DNA of 53,920 nt from Cerasicoccus maritimus (lineage in GTDB: Bacteria > Verrucomicrobiota > Verrucomicrobiia > Opitutales > Cerasicoccaceae): positions 1 through 53,920 of the forward strand of contig JAVDPD010000034.1 in NCBI GenBank assembly GCA_031296935.1. The letters run 5' to 3'. The notes beneath the pieces were generated by a model. It saw nothing but the letters and a program-made list of their open reading frames with translations. It ran no database searches and was not told the origin of the DNA. Positions 42,522 to 50,418 of this stretch are shown here, one piece after another. The position numbers were made by a program, and so were the translations under genes. Numbering within the stretch: the first letter of the stretch is position 1; each line of letters starts with the position of its first letter.

Positions 42522-44175
42522 AGCTGATGGGGGCTGGCGGGATGACTTCGATTGAGCCTTCGTAGTGGTTGCGCTCTTCGCCGTCGCCGACCTCAATCCA
42601 AACTAGCTCATTATCCCCAGCCTCGATGATGGTCCAATCGTCCTGCGTCTTGTTCGACTCACCCTCATCAAAGCTCAGGCTGACGTTCATCGGCGTACTA
42701 CTCAAGGCACCTGTTTCGAGGTTCATGGTGTATTTGGTGAGCGCGAAGGTTTCCGATTGCGGTGCCATGTCGGCAGTCGGCGCTTTGGGCAGATAGCCCC
42801 GTAGCTTGAAACGAAAGCGCGAGCGATTGTAGCGCAGCTCATCGGCCGAGAGGAAGCGGATGCTGGCGGGGTTGCTGTTACCGCCCAATGCATCTGGCAG
42901 GGTAAAGGCACTGCCGCCATTCCAGTCTCCTCCTATCAGGTCATCCACTTCGGCCTTCAACGCGGCCGTGGTGTATTCCTCACTCAGCGAACAAGCGATG
43001 TTCTCGTCGATGCCGTTGCGGGTCCGGACAAACTCACGGGCCGTGGCGCTTTCGGTGGTTGGCGTGGCGGGTCGTCGGCCTGTATTGGGCTCATCGGTGG
43101 CTGGCTGGAATATTGTGCCCAACGGCCAGTTGGCCAGCTCGTTGGCGGTTCCGTAATCGTCGCTGAACTCGTAGACGTCATCCCAAAAATCTTCCGCATA
43201 GTAGCGCTCGCTGTCGTAATCGGTGGAGGGCGTTCCCGCCCAACCTCCGGTGATCGTTTCGCGGCGGTAGATCCTGGGCGGGGAACTCGGGGTGTAGCCA
43301 TAGATGCCACGCTTCTGCGCGCTGCCGCCCTGATGCTCGACCGCGAGTGAGGCGCTGCTTGTTACGGCCACGCCGACTACGCGCACGGCGTAATCCTGAT
43401 CTGGTGCAGTAACGGTGTACCAACCAGTGCTCGCTTCGTACTCGCCGGGGTTGGCGGTGACAGTGGCGGTTTTCTCAACGTAGGTGTAGGTGTCTTCTTC
43501 CTCTTCGCCCTCTTCGAGGTCCGCCTTGTAAGTTCGTTCGCGCCAGTTGATCGTAAAACTCGTTGCCGACTGGATGTCATATCCACCCAGTGCGATGGTG
43601 ACACGGTAACGAAATTCCTGCTTGGAAATCTGAGTATTATCTAAGATCAGGTCGGAGTGCTCATTGAGTGCTATCGAACTGCCGTTCGAGAAGTAATTCA
43701 GCCATTGGGCGTCGGAATTGGCCTCACAGGCGGCCACGCGGATTCCCTGTTGTGTCACGTTGGCAGTGGCGATGGTAACTTCGTCGGCGGCTTCGGCCAC
43801 GGCAGCCTCTTTCAATTTCACTGTTTGCTTCAGGTCTAAAAGCAAAATCATTGTGGCTTCAGGCGTAGGGTAGCTAGCCACGATGCTGTTGGCCTCGTCA
43901 CTCAACGCATCGCGCTGTGCTTCCAGCGCCGACTGCTCGCCCTCGGTCAAGCCATCGTATTCGAGCTGATGCAGGATCTTGATTCGCTCGTGATCCTTCG
44001 CCATCACCTGCGCGCGCTTGGTGTCTAGCTCGGCAATCTCGCTGTTCATCTGGGACTGGATCGAGGTCAGCTCAGCCTGCGCTTCGGACAGTTCGTCGTT
44101 GGCTTCTTCGAGGGCGGCCTGGGCAACTGTCTGGCTGGCCTGAGCGCTAGCGAGACCAGCCTCTGCATCTGCCAC
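42514..44175 (-). CDS. large minor tail protein with N-terminal coiled coil
   Basis: A 553-residue protein. Residues about 1-165 are strongly alpha-helical and coiled-coil-like (AQAALEEANDELSEAQAELTSIQSQMNSEIAELDTKRAQV). The rest is beta-rich and acidic (RYRVTIALGGYDIQSATSFTINWRERTYKADLEEGEEEEDTYTYV, then FRFKLRGYLPKAPTADMAPQSETFALTKYTMNLETG). The start is a GTG at 44175, 12 bp after the previous gene. It probably forms part of the tail tip or fibre shaft. No named family can be assigned. Confidence 0.65.
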   Translation of the reverse strand: MADAEAGLASAQASQTVAQAALEEANDELSEAQAELTSIQSQMNSEIAELDTKRAQVMAKDHERIKILHQLEYDGLTEGEQSALEAQRDALSDEANSIVASYPTPEATMILLLDLKQTVKLKEAAVAEAADEVTIATANVTQQGIRVAACEANSDAQWLNYFSNGSSIALNEHSDLILDNTQISKQEFRYRVTIALGGYDIQSATSFTINWRERTYKADLEEGEEEEDTYTYVEKTATVTANPGEYEASTGWYTVTAPDQDYAVRVVGVAVTSSASLAVEHQGGSAQKRGIYGYTPSSPPRIYRRETITGGWAGTPSTDYDSERYYAEDFWDDVYEFSDDYGTANELANWPLGTIFQPATDEPNTGRRPATPTTESATAREFVRTRNGIDENIACSLSEEYTTAALKAEVDDLIGGDWNGGSAFTLPDALGGNSNPASIRFLSADELRYNRSRFRFKLRGYLPKAPTADMAPQSETFALTKYTMNLETGALSSTPMNVSLSFDEGESNKTQDDWTIIEAGDNELVWIEVGDGEERNHYEGSIEVIPPAPISYG

Positions 44176-44187
44176 GCGGTAATCGAT

Positions 44188-45026
44188 TTAGGATTGGTAC
44201 GATGTGGAATCTAATTCCCACGACGGATCAAGGTCTTCCAATGTAGCATCGATGTGCTTGTGCTTATGGATTTTCTGGGAGAACTGGCGGGATACCGCAT
44301 GTGCTGCATCAATCGAAAGGTAGGCACAAGCCAGCAGGTCCTCGTCCACCAAGCTCTCAACATTGGCCAGTGTGAACTCACTGCTAAAGGTGGCATCGTC
44401 GTACCCCCATCCGGAAGTATTCAGAAGCTGACTGGACTCATCCTCAGAAAAACTATCCTCACATCCTTCGGAGCAGTCGCCACATTTATCACATTCATTT
44501 GTTTGGGTCTCGTGATAGTAGCGATGGATCGGTTGGTTTGACGGGAAATAGCCTCCAAATTTTGGGGCATACCTAAAAATGCCAGTTTTGCTATAACTGT
44601 AGCTCCCTGCGGAGTCTTCACCGCCACATGTCCCATCGGTTCCGATGGATGTTGAGTTGGCATAACTGCGCGAGATAGCGGTGTAGCCTTTGGTGCTGTC
44701 GCGATCATTAATTAATTCCTGCGATTCAGCAATAGTTGACGTAATGTAGCCTGTCCCACTGCCACTACAGCTACCAACGCCCACACGCAAAATAGGGTAT
44801 TCGCTATCATCGGTTTTAAGGATTGAAACCTTGCGAAAGTAGTCGCCAGACTCATCCCGAAACCTTGCTTCTGCGCACTAGCGCTGCGGCTCTGGTAAAC
44901 CACCGACACACTCGGAACGCATGCACACTCGCATGGCTGCACTCCACGAATGAACGCTGGGTAAGCCAGCGCCGCGCCAATCTTGGCATAGCGTGGAACG
45001 TCAAGAGCTGGCAGAATCTCAGGCAT
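44188..45026 (-). pseudogene. minor tail protein gene broken by a frameshift
   Basis: Two overlapping frames look like one gene. The first starts at 45026 (MPEILPALDVPRYAKIGAAL) and codes convincingly as far as YQSRSASAQKQGF. The second frame, open from about 44877 but lacking a start there, continues with RDESGDYFRKVSILKTDDSEYPILRVGVGS and then to 44188. The switch would be near 44857-44862 and needs a one-base insertion or two-base deletion. The second half is Ser/Cys-rich with two CxxC pairs (ECDKCGDC). The start overlaps the preceding stop by 8 bp. A sequencing error, genuine decay, or programmed shift are all possible; no slippery heptamer is seen. Confidence 0.6.
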
Positions 45027-45606
45027 TGATAATTCTGGCGCTGCGGTAAACCTCGTCACAGGCCGGATCGGTCACGGTGACTTCGACCGCGAGGTTTTCT
45101 TTTGCTGCCTGAAAGACTTTGGTTACTGTCGTGTTCGATGAATTAAAGGAAAACAGCCCCGCATACAGCTTCGTTGGAATGGTGCCATCATTGGCCGGTG
45201 CTGCGGTAGTTGGGATTGTGGCCCCACTCACCAGTAAAGCACTCACAGCATCCCCACGCTGATCAACAGTGACCTCAATCCAAACCCAGTGGCCCGTTGC
45301 GTTGGCAGAGAGCGCCAACGCGGCATTCCAATTCGACGCCAGGACGTGCCCATTGACGGTGCCTGGGATCAGCCGCACATCGAGGCCGTCGAAGCTGTAG
45401 GGCTTCCAGGGATGATCGTCAGCTTTGTTTCCACCGCTCTTTGGAATGTTTGCCAAATGAGGAGTCCAGCCATTCGAACCACGATGAATAATAATATCCG
45501 GTCCGCTAAGGGGGCGTAGCGATTTAAGAAATCGAACAACATCCCGGCCCCAGGTTGCAAGAACCTGCTTGCCTGCTTGTGGTGTGTTTGGAAGTGGTGC
45601 GCTCAT
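45019..45606 (-). CDS. phage tail protein, unknown
   Basis: A 195-residue protein in the tail operon. Its start overlaps the preceding stop (TAATG, minus strand), so translation is coupled. The sequence has a Pro/Gly-rich N-terminus and beta-rich segments (GHWVWIEVTVDQRGDAVSALLVSGA, KLYAGLFSFNSSNTTVTKVFQAAKENLAVEVTVTD). No family assigned; probably a minor tail or fibre-associated component. Confidence 0.6.
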   Translation of the reverse strand: MSAPLPNTPQAGKQVLATWGRDVVRFLKSLRPLSGPDIIIHRGSNGWTPHLANIPKSGGNKADDHPWKPYSFDGLDVRLIPGTVNGHVLASNWNAALALSANATGHWVWIEVTVDQRGDAVSALLVSGATIPTTAAPANDGTIPTKLYAGLFSFNSSNTTVTKVFQAAKENLAVEVTVTDPACDEVYRSARIINA

Positions 45607-46187
45607 TAGCTGTATGTTTCTTCATCCCAGTATTCCGCACCGGTCCATTCTTCGACACGATCCCATACATCAATTTCGCCAGGATAGATAATGCGATCGT
45701 CGGTTTTGAGCCATGCGTAATCGCTCGTTCCTGATGGTGTGTCTGGTGGATTTTCAATTTTGCCGCCACCAAATGTTTTCGGCTTAGTTGGGCTGCCCGT
45801 GCGCTGAGTCACCACCGGGGCAAATAAAATATAGGTGCGCTGACCACGCCGGCGTTTTGTGTAGAGTTCTTCAGCAGCAGATCCAGCTTCGAATGTTTCG
45901 CTGTTTTCATCTTCAAGCTTACGCTCAATGGCCGCCAGCGATTCGGCAGTTTGCTCCTTGGCGCCACCTGCTCCTGGGCGGTAGCGAGGATGCATTTCAA
46001 TTTCCCGTTCGATCTGTGTCAGACCAAATTCAATGCGAACATTATTCCCATCCGAGCCCCCAATCGTAATGCCACTGCCTTGCTCAACCAAGTTGACGAT
46101 CAGCTCACCAGAAGCGCTATCTTCCCCTTTTGTTAGCTTGCAGGTATTCACGAGAAAAAGCCCATAGAGTTCACTGATGTCCTGCAT
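45606..46187 (-). CDS. phage minor tail protein, unknown
   Basis: A 193-residue protein from the ATG at 46187 (MQDISELYGLFLV). An in-frame GTG at 46277 would add 30 residues and overlap the divergent tail gene at 46271. The N-terminal half is beta-rich (NTCKLTKGEDSASGELIVNLVEQGSGITIGGSDGNNVRIEFGL), the middle is charged and helical, and the end is acidic. It is the first gene of the minus-strand tail operon and is divergent from the inverted tail block, so its original upstream neighbour (expected to be the tape-measure C-terminus) is missing. Confidence 0.6.
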   Translation of the reverse strand: MQDISELYGLFLVNTCKLTKGEDSASGELIVNLVEQGSGITIGGSDGNNVRIEFGLTQIEREIEMHPRYRPGAGGAKEQTAESLAAIERKLEDENSETFEAGSAAEELYTKRRRGQRTYILFAPVVTQRTGSPTKPKTFGGGKIENPPDTPSGTSDYAWLKTDDRIIYPGEIDVWDRVEEWTGAEYWDEETYS

Positions 46188-46270
46188 CACGGCGCCGCGC
46201 ACTGGCAATTCTTTGAGCAGCGATTGATAAGGTCCAGTCACCCACCGCTTAACCAAACTGATTTCGCACC

Positions 46271-46627
46271 ATGCCACAAACCACGCCAGTCATTCAAGGG
46301 GACGGAACCGTTATCTGGGGCTCCGGCAACGCGCACAGCACCGGCCTCATTGTTAGCGGCCGCAAGCTCCGCACTGCCGACACCAAGACAATCCTGGACA
46401 ACAACGGTTTCACCAAAAGCAAAGTTTGGTTCAACCACCGCAACGAGTGTGAGTTCGAAGCCATCGTCCAAACCGCCGTGCCAGAAATGGAGACCGGCGA
46501 CGCGATCACGATCGGCGGCGTGGCGAGCTGTATGGTCGACGACGTCGAAGAGATGTGGCGCAACAACGAGGAGGCGAAATTCCGCGTCCGCGCCACAGCC
46601 TACGACGGCATCACGCCCGCCGCTTAA
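46271..46627 (+). CDS. phage tail protein, possible tail tube
   Basis: A 118-residue small beta-rich protein (IWGSGNAHSTGLIVSGRKLR, FEAIVQTAVPEMETGDAITIGGVASCMVDDVEEMW). It precedes the tail assembly chaperone and tape measure, the position occupied by tube or tail-terminator genes in tailed phages. A role in the tail tube is suggested by position and size only. It is on the plus strand, opposite to the head genes and the other tail genes. Confidence 0.6.
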   Translation: MPQTTPVIQGDGTVIWGSGNAHSTGLIVSGRKLRTADTKTILDNNGFTKSKVWFNHRNECEFEAIVQTAVPEMETGDAITIGGVASCMVDDVEEMWRNNEEAKFRVRATAYDGITPAA

Positions 46628-46646
46628 CCGCTAACTTTTCGGAACC

Positions 46647-47198
46647 ATGCCTAAGCGACCCACGAAGAAAAAAACCAAGCCCGCCTCGAAGTCCACCGGA
46701 TGGACGCCCGAGCAAATTGCCGGCGCCCTGGAAGCCCGCGACAAGTTTAGCCAAGCCACGCCTGGCGCCGTGCTCGACGCGCTTTATCCGGAAGGAATGA
46801 AAATCGGAAACCGGGCTGTCATACCGCTGACAATCGCCAGCTACACTTTCCTGGAACGCATTGGCAACCCGATTACGGATCCCGCCACGGCCAAGGATAA
46901 GATGGATAATCTACGGTTGATGGAGCTTTGCTTTGTGCTGACTCGATCAGTTGCTGAAAGCCGCGAAATTTGGGCCGAAGGAACCGAAGCCTGGGAAGAC
47001 GCTGTATTTGCCTTTGGTGAAAACCTACCACTCGAAGCAACACAGGAACTTGGCTTTAAAATTGGCGCCATCATCAAACAAGCGACCGCAACCGTGATTA
47101 ATTCCCGCCCGCCGGGAAACCAAGAGGCGGCGTCGAAAAAGAAGCTAGCTTCGGCGCCGCAGCAGGAAATGGGCTCGGCTGGGTCGTCACGCTCTTAG
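46647..47198 (+). CDS. tail assembly chaperone, short form (gpG-like)
   Basis: A 183-residue protein with a very basic N-terminus (MPKRPTKKKTKPASK) and a helical core (EQIAGALEARDKF, NRAVIPLTIASYTFLERIGNPI, LMELCFVLTRSVAESREIW). It occupies the position of the lambda G / Mu gp41 chaperone directly before the tape measure. Near its end, GAAAAAG at 47135-47141 (read G AAA AAG) allows a -1 shift into a downstream frame open to 47413. The short and shifted products together would chaperone tape-measure folding and tube assembly. Confidence 0.75.
   Translation: MPKRPTKKKTKPASKSTGWTPEQIAGALEARDKFSQATPGAVLDALYPEGMKIGNRAVIPLTIASYTFLERIGNPITDPATAKDKMDNLRLMELCFVLTRSVAESREIWAEGTEAWEDAVFAFGENLPLEATQELGFKIGAIIKQATATVINSRPPGNQEAASKKKLASAPQQEMGSAGSSRS
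47135..47141 (+). promoter_or_regulatory. candidate -1 ribosomal slippery site
   Basis: GAAAAAG in the frame of the chaperone reads ..G AAA AAG. The A-site AAG can re-pair with AAA after a -1 slip, and the P-site AAA re-pairs with GAA at two of three bases. This type of heptamer resembles the lambda G-T site and dnaX site. A GC-rich stretch follows that could pair, but I did not resolve a defined stem. Confidence 0.6.
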
Positions 47199-47413
47199 AC
47201 ACACTTTTAAGCGAATACGGCTGGACGCTCGATTACGCTGACGGCCGCAACCTGACTGCCGACGGCGACGGCGGTTGCTCGCTTGCCCAGGCGTTTATGC
47301 TCTTCGCCAGCGCGAGCCTCCGCTACGGCAACGAGGCCGCAGGCCCAACCTATCTGGAAAAAGAAATGATCAAGGCCCTGCGCCAACCAAGCAGCTCGCC
47401 CGCCTGGGCGTGA
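47135..47413 (+). CDS. tail assembly chaperone, -1 frame extension (T-like)
   Basis: In the -1 frame the sequence is open and codes plausibly (GNGLGWVVTLLDTLLSEYGWTLDYADGRNLTADGDGGCSLAQAFMLF... in order, through to EKEMIKALRQPSSSPAWA). It has no ATG/GTG start of its own near the beginning. It ends at 47413, 7 bp before the tape-measure start. The G / G-T arrangement before a tape measure is universal in lambda-like tails, so expression by frameshifting is the best explanation. The fusion would add about 92 residues to the first ~163 of the short form. Confidence 0.7.
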   Translation, partial: EKEASFGAAAGNGLGWVVTLLDTLLSEYGWTLDYADGRNLTADGDGGCSLAQAFMLFASASLRYGNEAAGPTYLEKEMIKALRQPSSSPAWA

Positions 47414-47420
47414 CCAGACC

Positions 47421-48071
47421 ATGAACCTCTTCGCTACCATGACACTCGACGCCGACCGGTTCAATGGACCGATGGGGCGCTCTGTCTTGGGGCTGAATAG
47501 TTTAATGGGCGGCCTTCGTGGCATCATTGCGCCGCTCGCTGCAGTGACAGCCGGAATTGTGGGAGCGGCAGGCGCGGTCGGGCTGCTGCAAAAGTCGAGC
47601 AGTGAAGCTGCCGGCATTGAAGACCTGCAAACTTCCTTTGTTACCTTACTGGGCAGCGTTGGCGATGCTCGTGATCGCATCAGTGAATTGGAGCAGTTTG
47701 CCGCATCAACACCGTTTCAAATCCAGGGCATTGCAGCGGCTTCGCGTACTTTAGAAACGTTAACGCGTGGATCTTTGTCGACGGGGGATGGCTTGCGGAT
47801 GGTCGGTGATTTGGCGGCCGCCACGAATCAGCCGTTTCAGGATCTCGCGGTCCACGTAGGCCGCCTTTATGACGGCCTACAGTCCGGCCGCGCCGTGGGC
47901 GAAAGCCTGTCTCGCCTACAGGAGCTCGGCATCATCAGCGGGGATGTCCGCGGCGAGATCGAAGTACTACAAAAAGAAGGCGCTAAGGGGGACGAGGTTT
48001 GGGGCGTAGCTGCCGCCGCATTCGGGCGCTTTGCCGGCGAAATCGCCGATCGGGGAACTTCAATGGGCTGA
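47421..48071 (+). pseudogene. tape measure protein, N-terminal fragment
   Basis: 216 residues of a tape-measure N-terminal domain (IEDLQTSFVTLLGSVGDARDRISELEQFAASTPFQIQGIAAASRTLETL, then GLRMVGDLAAATNQPFQDLAVHVGRLYDGLQSGRAVGESLSRLQELGI). Tape measures are normally many hundreds of residues. This one stops at 48071 just after FGRFAGE, where homologues continue with a helical segment, and the DNA beyond encodes a gp36-like gene on the opposite strand. It is therefore truncated by a rearrangement and would not support a tail. Confidence 0.8.
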
Positions 48072-48202
48072 CCAGCAGCTTGGACCTCGGCCCAGACTTC
48101 GGCGTCTTCCTTGCCGTCCTTGTCGTCATCGAGCGCCTGGCGGATGAACTTGCCCGGGAGCAAGGCGGCAATGTTCGTCATCGTTACGTATTCAGTGGCC
48201 AT
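48056..48202 (-). pseudogene. gp36-like (DUF1320) fragment, N-terminal 49 residues
   Basis: The minus-strand frame from 48202 begins as a plausible DUF1320 / Mu gp36-like protein (MTNIAALLPGKFIRQALDDDKDGKEDAEVWAEVQAAGQPIE), a head-tail connector family rich in an N-terminal helix and DDDxDGxxD-type segment. After about residue 49 the frame continues only as antisense of the tape-measure gene (to 47867), so the coding match ends near 48056-48065. Its position after the cement/capsid gene fits Mu order (I, T, 35, 36). It lacks the C-terminal two thirds. Confidence 0.65.
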
Positions 48203-48304
48203 GGGAAAAAGTTGGTTGAGTTGGTTGGTCCCTATGACGGCGAAGGCCTATCCTGACCTCCGCCGCCGGTTTGGGAACCACGGTAGAACAAATTCGGTTG
48301 AAGG

Positions 48305-48775
48305 TTAGGCAGCGGTGGAACCGTCGGAGCCGTAGGCGAGTTCGGGGAGACCGTAGCCGTAGCCCGCGCGCTTATATGCTTGGTAGAGGAACTCGTGATT
48401 CTTGAAGACGTGGTCGCTTTCCGGATCGTCGAGGGCGAGCAGGTCGACCGGCTTTTCATCTTGGATGATGATCGGCTTGAGAGGCACGCCCACGTTAGCC
48501 TGGGCCACAGCATTGACCGCGGAATTAGCGTAGCGGAAAACGCCTGGAGCGACGACGACATCAATGTCGCCGGCTGCCCCGTCGGCGTTGAGCGCGTCGA
48601 ATTGAGCGCGGCCGATCACGACGAGGCCGGCGGTATCGGAGGCCGGATTGGCGCGGCCGTTGGCGTCTTTAGCGACGAGCACGCCGGAATAGATCGCGAC
48701 CGCTGCGGCGACCGGGAAGTTGACGGATTTACCGCTGCGTTGCGGTGCGTCGTAAGGTTCAGAAGCTGGAGGCAT
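48305..48775 (-). CDS. cement-protein / gpT major capsid C-terminus fusion
   Basis: A 156-residue protein that looks like two pieces. Residues 1 to about 97 (NFPVAAAVAIYSGVLVAKDANGRANPASDTAG ... DIDVVVAPGVFRYANSAVNAVAQANVGV) resemble small phage capsid cement/decoration proteins (DUF2190-like). Residues about 99-156 (KPIIIQDEKPVDLLALDDPESDHVFKNHEFLYQAYKRAGYGYGLPELAYGSDG) resemble the C-terminus of Mu-like gpT, the major head subunit. The joint is near 48478-48487. The simplest reading is an in-frame deletion that removed most of the capsid gene. The family reading of both halves is by pattern memory and should be verified. Confidence 0.6.
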   Translation of the reverse strand: MPPASEPYDAPQRSGKSVNFPVAAAVAIYSGVLVAKDANGRANPASDTAGLVVIGRAQFDALNADGAAGDIDVVVAPGVFRYANSAVNAVAQANVGVPLKPIIIQDEKPVDLLALDDPESDHVFKNHEFLYQAYKRAGYGYGLPELAYGSDGSTAA

Positions 48776-48819
48776 GATGTTTTAGATCGGTGTTAAATTT
48801 AGTATTCTTTCGCCTCCAA

Positions 48820-48849
48820 AGCCCGGCGGGGAACTCGTCCCGTCGGGCT
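48820..48849 (-). promoter_or_regulatory. hairpin between gpI and the cement/gpT gene
   Basis: The arms 48820-48830 and 48839-48849 (agcccgacggg on the minus strand) pair with one mismatch around an 8-nt loop, 24 bp after the gpI stop. The arms are flanked by an outer cctcc/ggagg pair. No T-run follows, so it may shape expression or message stability of the capsid genes. Confidence 0.4.
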
Positions 48850-48872
48850 GGAAAGTCGGAGGCCGGAAGCGG

Positions 48873-49382
48873 TTAGCCGTTGTATTTCTTCCAGTCGTCG
48901 TCGCTGATGTTCAGCTGACGCTTCACCTCGGCTTCGCTGGAGTCGGTAGCGCCGACGCCTGCGGAGGCCAGGGCCTTGATGCCGTCGGGCGTGCGCTTGT
49001 CCATCGGGACTTGGTCGGCGGGTAGCTCGGCGACGAGCGCCTTGAAATCTTCCAGATCCAGCTTGTCGGCCGAGAGCGGCACGATTTTGCCGTCGCGGAT
49101 CGCCTGCGCCTTGAGCACGTCGCGTTCGCGGGTGTCGGCGGATTTTTCCAGGGAGTCGATGCGGGCGGCGAGCGCCTTTAGGTCGCTGTTGCCTTTCTCC
49201 TCCGGAGTCTTGGTTTTCTTTTCGAACGCCTCAATCTTGGCGGCCAGGGCTTTGACTTGACCGGCTTCTTCGCGCAGCTTTTCCAAATCTGCAGTGAAGG
49301 TTTTCAGGGACGCGTCAATCGCTTCTTCAGTGGCGTCGGCCTTCAAGCCGAGAAGTTGGATAAGGTTGGTTTTATACTTCAT
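48873..49382 (-). CDS. predicted scaffold product from an internal in-frame start
   Basis: An in-frame ATG at residue 169 (position 49382, MKYKTNLIQLLGL) lies exactly where the protease ends and the helical scaffold begins. In Mu the scaffold gpZ is made from an internal start of I. The sequence before the ATG (aaatctaacc) has no Shine-Dalgarno, but most starts in this window lack one. Existence is inferred from domain layout. Confidence 0.45.
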   Translation of the reverse strand: MKYKTNLIQLLGLKADATEEAIDASLKTFTADLEKLREEAGQVKALAAKIEAFEKKTKTPEEKGNSDLKALAARIDSLEKSADTRERDVLKAQAIRDGKIVPLSADKLDLEDFKALVAELPADQVPMDKRTPDGIKALASAGVGATDSSEAEVKRQLNISDDDWKKYNG

Positions 49383-49886
49383 GGTTAGATTTGGATTTTC
49401 GGTTTCAAAGGGATCAGCAGAGTGCAGCGATAAGCCACGGACTTCGCCCTGGCGGCAAAGCGCCGTGCTGTGGAGGAAGATCACCTCGCCGGCGTCGTTG
49501 TCTTTGATGGCGGGGCTGAGATCGATGTAGTGGCCACCCTCGACCATCTCGCGGCCTTCCTTGGTCCACTCGATGTCGTCATAAACAATACCTTCGCCCT
49601 CGACGACCTTGACGCTGGCGTAGGCAGCAACCTTCACGGGCTCGCCCTTATAGAACGGCGTATCAGGCACACTGTTATGATTGAAGTCCAGGGCGACGCG
49701 GTCGAAGTTGACGAGCGCCTGGTTGGCGGGCAGCTGGGCCAAAGTCGTCGCGTTAACTTTCAGGATCTTGCCGCCGTTTATCTCGTTGTCGCCCCAAGGC
49801 ATGACGACGAGACGCTCCGGAAGTTCTTTAACTTCAGCGTCGGTAAGGCTGCGGGATCGGAAAGTGCGAATCATCCCCGCCAGCAT
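48873..49886 (-). CDS. Mu-like gpI prohead protease with scaffold
   Basis: A 337-residue protein of the Mu I family. Residues about 1-165 hold the protease (VALDFNHNSV, IEWTKEGREMVEGGHYIDLSPAI, LHSTALCRQGEV). Residues about 168-337 are a charged helical scaffold (ATEEAIDASLKTFTADLEKLREEAGQVKALAAKIEAFEKKTKTPEEK) ending with a small domain (LNISDDDWKKYNG). In Mu the protease cleaves the scaffold after prohead assembly. A second start, M5 at 49874, gives MIRTFRSRSL and is equally plausible. The gene is intact, unlike its downstream capsid partner. Confidence 0.85.
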   Translation of the reverse strand: MLAGMIRTFRSRSLTDAEVKELPERLVVMPWGDNEINGGKILKVNATTLAQLPANQALVNFDRVALDFNHNSVPDTPFYKGEPVKVAAYASVKVVEGEGIVYDDIEWTKEGREMVEGGHYIDLSPAIKDNDAGEVIFLHSTALCRQGEVRGLSLHSADPFETENPNLTMKYKTNLIQLLGLKADATEEAIDASLKTFTADLEKLREEAGQVKALAAKIEAFEKKTKTPEEKGNSDLKALAARIDSLEKSADTRERDVLKAQAIRDGKIVPLSADKLDLEDFKALVAELPADQVPMDKRTPDGIKALASAGVGATDSSEAEVKRQLNISDDDWKKYNG

Positions 49887-49903
49887 AGCGGATTCGCCTA
49901 CTC

Positions 49904-49933
49904 CCGTCTAAACACCCTGGCCATGGTGGCCAC
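49904..49933. repeat. second copy of the 30-bp repeat of 42161-42190
   Basis: This copy lies between gpG and gpI. In the minus-strand frame it would read GHHGQGV then stop, a remnant of the zinc-ribbon gene end found intact at 42165. It suggests that a related small gene once stood before gpI and was deleted. Confidence 0.45.
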
Positions 49934-49942
49934 CCCTGCACG

Positions 49943-49969
49943 AAAAAGGGTTAGGACAATTTTTGTCCT
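49943..49969 (-). terminator. possible terminator after gpG
   Basis: On the minus strand aggacaa (49969-49963) pairs with ttgtcct (49959-49953) around three As, followed by aaccc and five Ts. It is in the 97-bp gap after the gpG stop. The stem is AT-rich and the T-run is displaced, so it would be weak. Confidence 0.35.
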
Positions 49970-49983
49970 GACGAAAAAAACAC

Positions 49984-50418
49984 TCAGCGCAACAACACCG
50001 CCAGCTGCGCCTGAGCAGCAGCCTTAACACGGCGGTGGGCTTCGGGGATCATGCGCTCGCCGCGGAATGGGAAGTACGGACGCGCCGGGATCCCGCTACC
50101 GTAGCCGCTTTGCTTCTGGCTGCCAAACTGATGGACGGCCGCGTAAAGCCGATCCGTGCCGACGACTGCTTTGCGTCGATCGACTGACACCAGGCGAATG
50201 CTTTGGCGGAGCGCCGTGGTTCGCTGCAGGTTGCTGGGGGTGCCGTCTTTCTTGTTGGGCCAGCGACGCGCCCGGGGCACGAGCTCGCTGAAAGTCTGGA
50301 CGGTGTAGCTCTGCAGCGTGACACCCATCACCCGCAAAATCGGCGTAGGATCCTCAATAGCTTTCGCTTTGCGGCGAAGCCCTGGCGACAAGGTATCCTG
50401 GATGATGCGCAAGCTCAT
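49984..50418 (-). CDS. phage virion morphogenesis protein (Mu gpG-like)
   Basis: A 144-residue tail-completion protein of the Mu G family. Typical features are VPRARRWPNKKDG followed by ALRQSIRLVSVDRRKAVVGTDRLYAAVHQFGS and the GIPARPYFPF motif. It is needed to finish heads or join tails. Its start overlaps the stop of the small upstream gene by 4 bp, consistent with coupling in the head operon. Confidence 0.82.
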   Translation of the reverse strand: MSLRIIQDTLSPGLRRKAKAIEDPTPILRVMGVTLQSYTVQTFSELVPRARRWPNKKDGTPSNLQRTTALRQSIRLVSVDRRKAVVGTDRLYAAVHQFGSQKQSGYGSGIPARPYFPFRGERMIPEAHRRVKAAAQAQLAVLLR

